Assembly (NCBI GenBank): GCA_026874595.1
Contig: CM049307.1
Coordinates: 26,575,079 to 26,639,078, forward strand
DNA length: 64,000 nt
From: Sipunculus nudus
Taxonomy: Eukaryota > Annelida > Sipuncula > Golfingiida > Sipunculidae
Direction: 5' to 3'
The notes beneath the pieces are model-generated. The model worked only from the letters and a program-made list of their open reading frames with translations. It did not search any database and was not told the origin of the DNA. This document shows positions 57,111-64,000 of this stretch, in pieces; the stretch's first letter is position 1, and each line of letters opens with the position of its first letter. Position numbers and translations under genes: made by a program.

Positions 57111-57748
57111 ATTTGTCGATGTTGAGTACTAGGCCATACTTCCTTGCTCATGTGTTGTAGGTTGCTGTCATGTTCTTGCATGGTTTGGCCATAGACGATT
57201 ACATCATCAGCTATACCAGCTGTGCCTGGACATTCAGCTAGTATCATGTCCATTTTTTTTCCTGGAACAAGTCTTGGCTCACTTTGAGGCCGAAGGGAAG
57301 TCTGTAAATTTGTATCTCCCAAAAGGAGTGTTGAACGTTGTAAGCAGACTTGAATCGTGGTCCAACATAATGGCCCAATATCCAGATTTGGCATCTAACT
57401 TTGTAAATACCTTTGCACCTGCGAATTTATGGTTAAACTCTTCGATTGTTGGTGTTTTATGGTAGGTGCGCTTTAAGGTTTTGTCTTGTGTTTTTGGTCT
57501 AGGCAGATTCGTAATTTTCCTGTTTCTTTTTTTCTGCTAAACGCTAAGTTGCTTTGGCAGTCTGTTGGTTCTGTGACTTTCTCAATTACATTTTGTTCCT
57601 CCATTGCAGTGAGTTCATCTTTTATCTGATTCAATAACTGGAAAGGGTATTTTCTTGGTGGTGATATGACGGGCGATGCATCATCTCTCAGTGTGAGTTT
57701 AGCTTCGCCAGGAAGTCGACCTAGTCCTTTAAATCTATCTGGATACAT
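57111..57748 (-). pseudogene. Reverse transcriptase (minus-strand element)
   Basis: At 57748-57473: GLGRLPGEAKLTLRDDA, PPRKYPFQLLNQIKDELTAM, NVIEKVTEPTDCQSN and TGKLRICLDQKHKTKP, which is the fingers region. The palm follows in other frames, with the catalytic box GIADDVIVYGQT keeping both aspartates (57203-57208). Several frameshifts break the domain. Confidence 0.88.
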
Positions 57749-58114
57749 TTCTGCTAGATGATGTTTGTCGCGAATGACTGGTTCACTGTTGTTAGTGCTT
57801 GGTTTTGAGTGTGCATTGGAGTTGTTTTCTATTGGTCTATCTTTGTTATTCTGTTCTATCCCTGCTGTTATGCTACAGTTAACTGTATTCAGATGTAGTT
57901 TTTCTGATGATGGTAGTCCGAGGATAGCAGGACCATCCGATTCAGCTATAAAAAAATTCGCAATCTGTCCACTGGCTGTTGTTGTACTTGCATTGTATGG
58001 TCACTGTGCCATATTGTTTAATCTGTGTTCCATTATATGCTGTCAGCACAGTGTTTCTGGGTTTTGTCGTACCAGGTTTGACCAGTCCATCTTGTGTAAG
58101 CAAGTTGGGAAAGG

Positions 58115-58639
58115 CTACGCGAAAAATTCACATTGGTAATACGTTAGCTTGGGCGCCAGTATCGATTTTACTTTCAATGTGTGGTTTGCTGGTTTATCCG
58201 GTATCTGGATGTCAAGTTTTGTGAAAACTTCATCTCGAGCTGATGCTGACTCCATTGAGTCTATCTTGCTAACTGTGATTGTTTCGAGGGACATAGTTTT
58301 AAATGTCTCATGAACATCATCATCATAATCATTTGTTTGTAAAACATGAACTGCATCTCTGCGCGTTTGATGTGTGCTGGGTGAAGGACGTCGTCTCGAG
58401 TATGACCTGCGGCGGCCAAATTCATGTCTGCGTCTGTCCTTGGAGCGACCTCTGTTTTGGTTTCGTTGATCATCTGGCTTGCGTAAGCATAATTTAGACC
58501 AATGTCCCCTTTTGTTGCATTTATGGCAAACAGCGTCTCTGGCTGGACATTTATCTCTTTGTCTAGGGTGATTTTTTCCCACAGTTCTTACAAACAGACC
58601 TATGTCGGATACTGTCTGTTCTTGTTTGTGATTGTACAT
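58115..58639 (-). pseudogene. Nucleocapsid zinc knuckles and protease (minus-strand element)
   Basis: A CCHC knuckle CHKCNKRGHWSKLC (C-x2-C-x4-H-x4-C) is intact, and a partial second knuckle (CKNCGK) lies just upstream across a frameshift. A basic, arginine-rich segment follows. The frame then reads VFTKLDIQIPDKPANHTLKV and loses register one base before the protease active site, whose DTGAQ codons are readable in the next frame near 58160. It is the C-terminal Gag plus protease. Confidence 0.85.
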
Positions 58640-58676
58640 CTAGATTGCTGAATGAAGTCATATGCGCGATACTCGC

Positions 58677-59177
58677 CTAATGTCTACGGCATATCATAAC
58701 GGCTTCCTGCAGAGTAAGGTTTTTATCTTTACTAAGTAGGGTTTTCTGGCATTCAGTGCGTTTTATACCTGAAGTTAATACCTCTATGATGCGCATGTTC
58801 TTTTCTTCCGCTGAGAAATCACATTTTGATGCTTTTGTTTTCAGTCGTGTGAAAAAGACATCCACTGTTTCATCTTCTTTTTGTTTATATCTCATCATTT
58901 TCATTCGATGGATTCTGAAATTGTCTGTTTGTTTTTGTTCAGTCTCTAATTGGTCCCATATATTTTGTGGGTCCTCAACTTGATCATCTGTCAGGCTCCA
59001 TGTATTTAATTTTCTCAGTCCTTCTTTACCTGACCAATAAATAATGTATCTGTGCTGTCCTTCCTTTTTCACACGTTTCATTTCAAAATACATGTTGCAC
59101 AATTGTTTGAATTCAGCTATAGCCTGAGCCCGGTCAGGGCTTGACCAGCCCATGGATGGTGGTTTTAGGTCTGACAT
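58677..59177 (-). CDS. gag: gag capsid region (minus-strand element)
   Basis: A 166-residue frame starting MSDLKPPSMGWSSPDRAQAI. It contains YIIYWSGKEGLRKLNTWSL, YKQKEDETVDVFFTRLKTKA and NLTLQEAVMICRRH, the pattern of the retrotransposon gag family that forms the capsid. The start is supported by position, about 470 bases after the primer-binding site. The frame ends at a TAG at the edge of the nucleocapsid region, which continues in another frame from 58639; this may be a break or part of the normal layout. Confidence 0.85.
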   Translation of the reverse strand: MSDLKPPSMGWSSPDRAQAIAEFKQLCNMYFEMKRVKKEGQHRYIIYWSGKEGLRKLNTWSLTDDQVEDPQNIWDQLETEQKQTDNFRIHRMKMMRYKQKEDETVDVFFTRLKTKASKCDFSAEEKNMRIIEVLTSGIKRTECQKTLLSKDKNLTLQEAVMICRRH

Positions 59178-59648
59178 TGTTACACAGTAGTCCTGTCAAC
59201 TTTGTCACAAATGTATGTCAGCACGCCGTGCGTATATAATATCGTATACTGGTTGGCACATGATGGGCGATAATAGCGTATGTTAACGCACAGACGTTCT
59301 GTATAGCTAGCTCGTGGCGTTTGATCAGTTTTAGAATGATCGAAGTTCTAGTGTAACCAAGACGAGGCAAGGTTATTCTATACGGACTGGCTGTTAAATG
59401 GGCATTCACTGGGCATTAACACTGATCATATGTGCTCAATGACTTATCTGATGGAATGTGGTTTTCCACGTGGGCAGAAGCGGTCATGTTGCTTGTAATT
59501 GTACTCCCGTGGTCCGTCATTTCGACATGCCTTTTTCAGCCGGAGTTTGGGGCGTGTGCTTGTTGACAGTTCATAAAATGTTAATTAATTGTTTCTGTAA
59601 GTTGTTCCCGTGTTATCCGACCTCTTTTTGTGTTATATCCGAAGATAA
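59178..59648 (-). other. Leader of the minus-strand element
   Basis: Untranslated region between the primer-binding site and gag. No coding sequence seen. Confidence 0.6.
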
Positions 59649-59665
59649 TCCCGGCGCTGCCACCA
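59649..59665 (-). other. Primer-binding site of the minus-strand element
   Basis: On the minus strand TGGTGGCAGCGCCGGGA directly follows the LTR end, so the primer tRNA ends in CGCTGCCACCA. I do not assign the tRNA species. Confidence 0.75.
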
Positions 59666-59778
59666 TGTAATACTAATACGTTTTATTGGCTGTCTTTCGT
59701 ACATGCGTAATATACAAAGATGGTGTCCGGGGCGAGCCAATCATGCACTATGGTAGGCTTTTCTCCAAACACATTACA
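59666..59778 (-). repeat. Short LTR (5' LTR of the minus-strand element)
   Basis: 113 bp, matching 43090-43203 with about 14 differences by eye. Confidence 0.9.
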
Positions 59779-60174
59779 CCCCCCCCCCCCCCCCGGTGAC
59801 GTGTTATTGTTGTCCTTGACTATAAACATAACGAACGAAAAACAATAGCACCCCCTCCCCCCCCCCCCCCCCCCCCCCCGTGGACAACATGTTATTGTTT
59901 TTCCTTGACTATAAACATAACGAACGAAAAACCATACCGCCCCCCCCCCCGGTGGACAACGTGTTATTGTTGTCCTTGACTATAAACATAACGAACAAAA
60001 AAACCATACCCTCCCCCCCCCCCCCCCCCCGGTGGACATCGTGTTTTTGTTGTCCTTGACTATAAACATAACGAACAAAACAAACCATACCCCCCCCCCC
60101 TCCTTGGACGACGTGTTATTGTCGTCCTTGACTATAAACATAATGAACAAAAAAAATACCCCCCCCCCCCCCGC
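59779..60174 (+). repeat. Minisatellite of about 67 bp, right part
   Basis: About five units of the same repeat as 41749-43089, in the same orientation, with C runs up to about 22 bases. Confidence 0.95.
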
Positions 60175-60200
60175 CGCTTGATGTTATTTGGTTAACTGAC

Positions 60201-60660
60201 ACCTTTTAGGGAAACGACACGTGGAGTGACGTCATTGTCCCCTGTGACGTGTTTACGCGTACTCCAAAGAGGGCCATATCGTCACATGCTACGTCCTGGT
60301 GAAAATATATGTGCTATTAATTATCACACGATAACGTTCTCGATAGGCCTAATATGGAAACGTTCAGGCGTTTTCACCAGCACATGCGTTTGACATTTTC
60401 ATTTACGGCACGTACTCGTGGAAGATTTTGCTCAAAGATATTGCCCTGTAACATTAGACATTGATTTATATACAGTCAGTCCTGCTTAATAGTCTATCAA
60501 TGACCATGCAAAACGTTCATTAACTACCACCTTTAAGGGAAACGTCGCGTTGAGTGGCGTGACGTCATTGTTGCCTGTGACGTAACGGATCATGCTCGAC
60601 AGATGGCCGTATGGTCACATGCAACAATTGCAAGTGGTAAAATGTGCTGTAAAACCAATA
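60201..60660. repeat. Duplicated block with perfect CRE palindromes
   Basis: The segments at about 60201-60290 and 60528-60620 align: GGGAAACG, GTGACGTCATTGT, CCTGTGACGT, and a GGCC-AT-GTCACATGC word. TGACGTCA occurs at 60227-60234 and 60560-60567, the cAMP-response-element consensus. A regulatory role is possible but no transcription unit is visible. Confidence 0.6.
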
Positions 60661-63600
60661 AAACACTCATTATGAGGTTATTTTCGCTTGGATTTACACC
60701 AAAATTGAACATCGTGACCACTTTCACAACACCAGCCTATATGATAAATTTCAGTAAACATCCATTATACCGGCTCCAGATATCGTCCGGACATATACAT
60801 ACACACATACACAGAATCCAGTGAAAACAATAACCCTCGCTTCGCACAGGGTTAATAATGAGAAGGGAAAAAAAACTTAAAGATGCCCAGTAGCCTATAT
60901 AGAGGTGCCCCCTTTATGGAGGTGCCCGCTCGGAGAGGTTCCATTGTATATGCAAATTGCATCTGTTGTATCATATGTTTTAAAATGTAGCAGGATATGA
61001 TGGAAAACAGCATTTTCTATTCGGTAACATTTAGATGGTTCATATATGCATGAGCATGATGCACATTCATTTCTCTCTGTATCATGTCGGTTTCATATTT
61101 TGCTCGTACAGAACAACTGATATTAGTTCAGAGAATGGTGTGGAGCATAGACGTCATTTCAATAATCTGAAAGGGAAAGAAAATGGAAAAGAACGAATGT
61201 TGGAATCGATTATTTCAGGGGGCCATGGACATGCCAATTTGCTCAAGACCTTTATATGCTATTAAACGTTAATTAGGTTTTATGATTTAAAGCACGTTTT
61301 GATAAGACCTTATTCATTTTGCTGAATTTTCATTCTTTATAAGACTACATGACAGCATAATCCAATTTTGTTTTGTTTAGTGATTTTCAAAGAAATTGGC
61401 CCCAGCTGCCCGGGTTCTCGGTACAGGGCCTTAAGCATTTCCTGTTTATGCAAAACACAACGCGGCTTTTTATGTTAAACCTGATGAGTATAAATCCACT
61501 GCCCTGGGTTAAATTTAATTACTGAAAGAAGATCTATCAGGCACAATTATTAATATAATCTCAGGTCATTTTTTAATCCGCTTTATTGGAAATCTAGCGA
61601 AAACACGGGCACGCGGGGGGGGGGGGGGGTTGATGACTTCATTTTTGTATCAATTATATGTTTTATTTGTTTTTTTTTTCACCCAAAGAAAATATAATTG
61701 ATACAGAAATTAGTCATAAGCCCTTATTAGTCTCCCTCCTTATGAAGGAGACTTTAGAGAGCGCTTATTTACAAGAAGGCCGTTCTTGTTATGGTTCCTT
61801 TCCCACGAAACAGTGCCTCTCTCCAAATGCCACCGCCAGTACCCCCCCGGTTTCAGTGCCAAGAACCTATCGAAATGACAGTAGCCAAGAACAGGTTTTG
61901 TTCTGGTAGCGATACTTTAGGGGAAATCTTACCAAATCATTATTCGAAGATCTGGAAACAAGTTCCTTGGTGAAGGAACACGACACTGAAATGTAGGAAA
62001 CTTTACCATTTCTCATATTGGCTTCATACAAGACCGTTTTACCTTATACAGATCTATACACAATAATGTTTCATCAAGAACCCGCAGGTGCGATACACTG
62101 GACCTGGATGATGCCAGGGGAATCTTGTCACGAACTATATAAAGCACAGTACCCATTTTGTTAAAATTTATGAGATATGAAATAAACAGCAAGGGTCACC
62201 ATGAGCTGTTTAAAAAAAAGGCTTTAAAAAGCTCACCACGGAGCTTGAAACATGATCCATGCTGAAGTATCCTTATTGCTGTTAAGGATAATTCGAACAT
62301 TTGTCTATCATCTAACTTGTGTAAGGTCTATTACATATACAAAAATAAATAACCATGCATATAGCACACCTTGCATAAAATATATATCTGGCCCTGAATT
62401 ACTTGTCGCATTTTCAGTATTATGATATTTTATGCTCGGAGATGTTCATTGAGACTACTGTTTAACTTTTTAACAGCCCATAAAAGTTACCCTGTGAAAA
62501 AAAAGAATACGATCGATTTTGTCGGATGACAGGTTTAAGCCAGTTTGCCTGGACTCGCCCGTGTACACTGGTAAATAGATTCCAGCAGTTTCATTTCCTG
62601 GGTTATTTCCTTCTTGTATATGGCAAGTAAATTGACTGGCAAAGTTTGGAGACTTTCGTCGACTTTCGTTCAAGAAACCACTCCTGGTTCTTTAATGTAA
62701 GGTAAAAAAGGAGCAGACTTAACATTTTTTAATTTCCGGATGAGCACTTCATTGTTTTCTAAAACGGTAACTGCACACCTCTCAAGCCTATGGTTCTCAC
62801 ATTTAAAATTAATGTATTATGTAGGTGCATTTAGGTTGGCTAGCTGTGTACTGCTCCTCGCCTTGTCCACCCTTCGATATTTATTCTTTTATCTTAGAAT
62901 GTGGCCTCAGACTAGTATGATGCATTAGGATATGTTCCGTAAATTCAGAAGGCGCTTTATTTCTGCCTTCAGAAAAAGGACATCTTTAATGAAACCGTAT
63001 ATATTGAAATAGTAAGTAACACTTAATCATTTCGAAAAAAAATACCTGTAATCAAAGCGGTTTTGCATGTACACGCAAATGCCTTATTTACTTTGATTTA
63101 CAAATTCCATCAATTTCCTTAAGCTTTTATACTTTAGGTCTTTTTTTGTGATTTAGGCACGTTTGGGATATGGATAAAGCTCATTGGAACTTTATCAATG
63201 GATTTGTGACATGAAATATACGAACTGGGTAAAATTCAATGGAAAAAGTGTCAAATGACAAAATTATGATTAACAAATCATAAATATATAAACGATTGTC
63301 TCCTTCCATGACAAGAGCAAACTCAGAACAGTTAAAAACAAAGATATCTAACAACCTTTGTTAAAAGGGGCATCAAGGTTCATAGAAAAAGTGTATACAG
63401 TTGCTACTGTTGGAACGTCATTTTGAGCAGATAAAGACCATTGTTCTGAATGCAGCTGTTGTTGTCTATGCGTCGTTTCAGTCCTGTACAGGGAAATAAT
63501 GGTGCATAGTGCATGCAGTGGCTGATGTACAATAAAATTATTTCAGAATATCAAAGACCACCGGGACATTAAATATTGGGCTCTCTGAGATATTCGTAAC

Positions 63601-64000
63601 ATTAAGTGAATTAACAATGCCCTGTATAGTTTTAAAGTTTCGTTCTACATTCTAAGGTTGATTGAAACCTGCCTTGTACAGTGGTTAAGAATGAAATGTA
63701 GTTTGATTTTACAATACTCTGCAATTTTTCATTTACATTATATCATTTGCGAAACCTCTTCTCTGCCACTTTTTATATATTTCACGAAAATAGCCTTATT
63801 ATCTATCGTGTGTATTTAGTAAACATAAACATTTGACATTTGATTTTGAAATGCAGCTCCTTTTAGCTAGAAAATGATTCATTTTCCCTGATGGTTTGAC
63901 GTAACCGGTTTAATGTCCTTTTGACACTGTTGCATTATCTTAGGATTTTTTCTTACTGTTCTCCTATAGACTATTTTATCTGTTAAACATATTTCTTTTG
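60661..64000. other. AT-rich region without recognised gene
   Basis: It contains a G run at about 61615-61629. Open frames near 61658-61909 and 62740-62928 have no recognisable family features. Nothing else supported. Confidence 0.45.

Larger units (their letters stand above)
43090..59778 (-). mobile_element. Ty3/Gypsy element with very short LTRs, split by a second element
   Basis: On the minus strand the order is LTR (59666-59778), primer-binding site, gag, protease, reverse transcriptase, RNase H, integrase (54979), then after the 43425-54867 insertion the rest of the 3' untranslated part, a purine tract and the second LTR (43090-43203). The LTRs are 113 and 114 bp, start TG and end CA, and differ at about 14 positions by eye. 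Short LTRs and a gag-pol of this kind recall the Mag lineage, which is an inference. The element sits in the 67-bp minisatellite. Flanking C-rich DNA prevents a clear target duplication. Confidence 0.88.

Noticed and set aside
55104-58497. Plus-strand frames across the minus-strand Gypsy element
   Set aside because: They lie antisense to recognisable gag, polymerase and integrase domains.

Overview
The window looks like nuclear DNA from a marine invertebrate, most likely a mollusc. The evidence is low gene density, many (TA)n, (CT)n and (AC)n microsatellites, tandem-repeat-bearing non-autonomous transposons, a tRNA-derived SINE, a CR1/L2-like LINE fragment, Ty3/Gypsy elements, and spliced exons with GT/AG borders. 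It does not look prokaryotic, and I see no intact host protein-coding gene. The taxon is an inference from repeat style, not from a marker gene.

Layout. 0-4 kb: a truncated LTR (minus strand), two minisatellites (periods about 55 and 31 bp) and a dead LINE fragment. 4-10.6 kb: AT-rich noncoding DNA with a palindromic NRF1-type motif (6184-6195) and a GC-richer island with splice donors on the minus strand (about 8940-9300). 10.6-18.2 kb: a palindromic element whose loop carries 60-bp monomers, carrying a 319-bp Harbinger-like MITE in one arm, followed by nearly 6.3 kb of 60/120-bp satellite that changes orientation once (near 12365) and then builds higher-order units of 698, 818, 818 and 938 bp. 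18-33 kb: noncoding DNA with microsatellites, a SINE, a Helitron/HINE-like element with 324-bp internal repeats, and several dispersed repeats. 32.4-36.5 kb: a P2X7-C-terminal-like coding relic (plus strand) next to a six-exon THAP/DDE transposase-like pseudogene (minus strand), one exon of which is split by a SINE with a 10-bp target duplication. 37-41.7 kb: noncoding DNA.

41.7-60.2 kb is a stack of nested insertions. A minisatellite of about 67 bp (41749-43089 and 59779-60174) was split by a minus-strand Gypsy element with LTRs of only about 113 bp (43090-59778). That element was split in its 3' untranslated part by a plus-strand Gypsy element with 785-bp LTRs (43425-54867). The second element was itself split, inside the integrase C-terminal GPY/F module, by about 5 kb of DNA bounded by CTCACTGTGA-type repeat arrays. 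The plus-strand element has integrase upstream of reverse transcriptase and a SCAN-like capsid, both hallmarks of Gmr1-like elements. Neither element is intact: stops, frameshifts, deletions and catalytic substitutions are visible.

60.2-64 kb: a duplicated block carrying a perfect cAMP-response-element palindrome in each copy, then unannotated sequence. The genes here do not form a host pathway; the window is best read as a record of transposition, satellite formation and decay.
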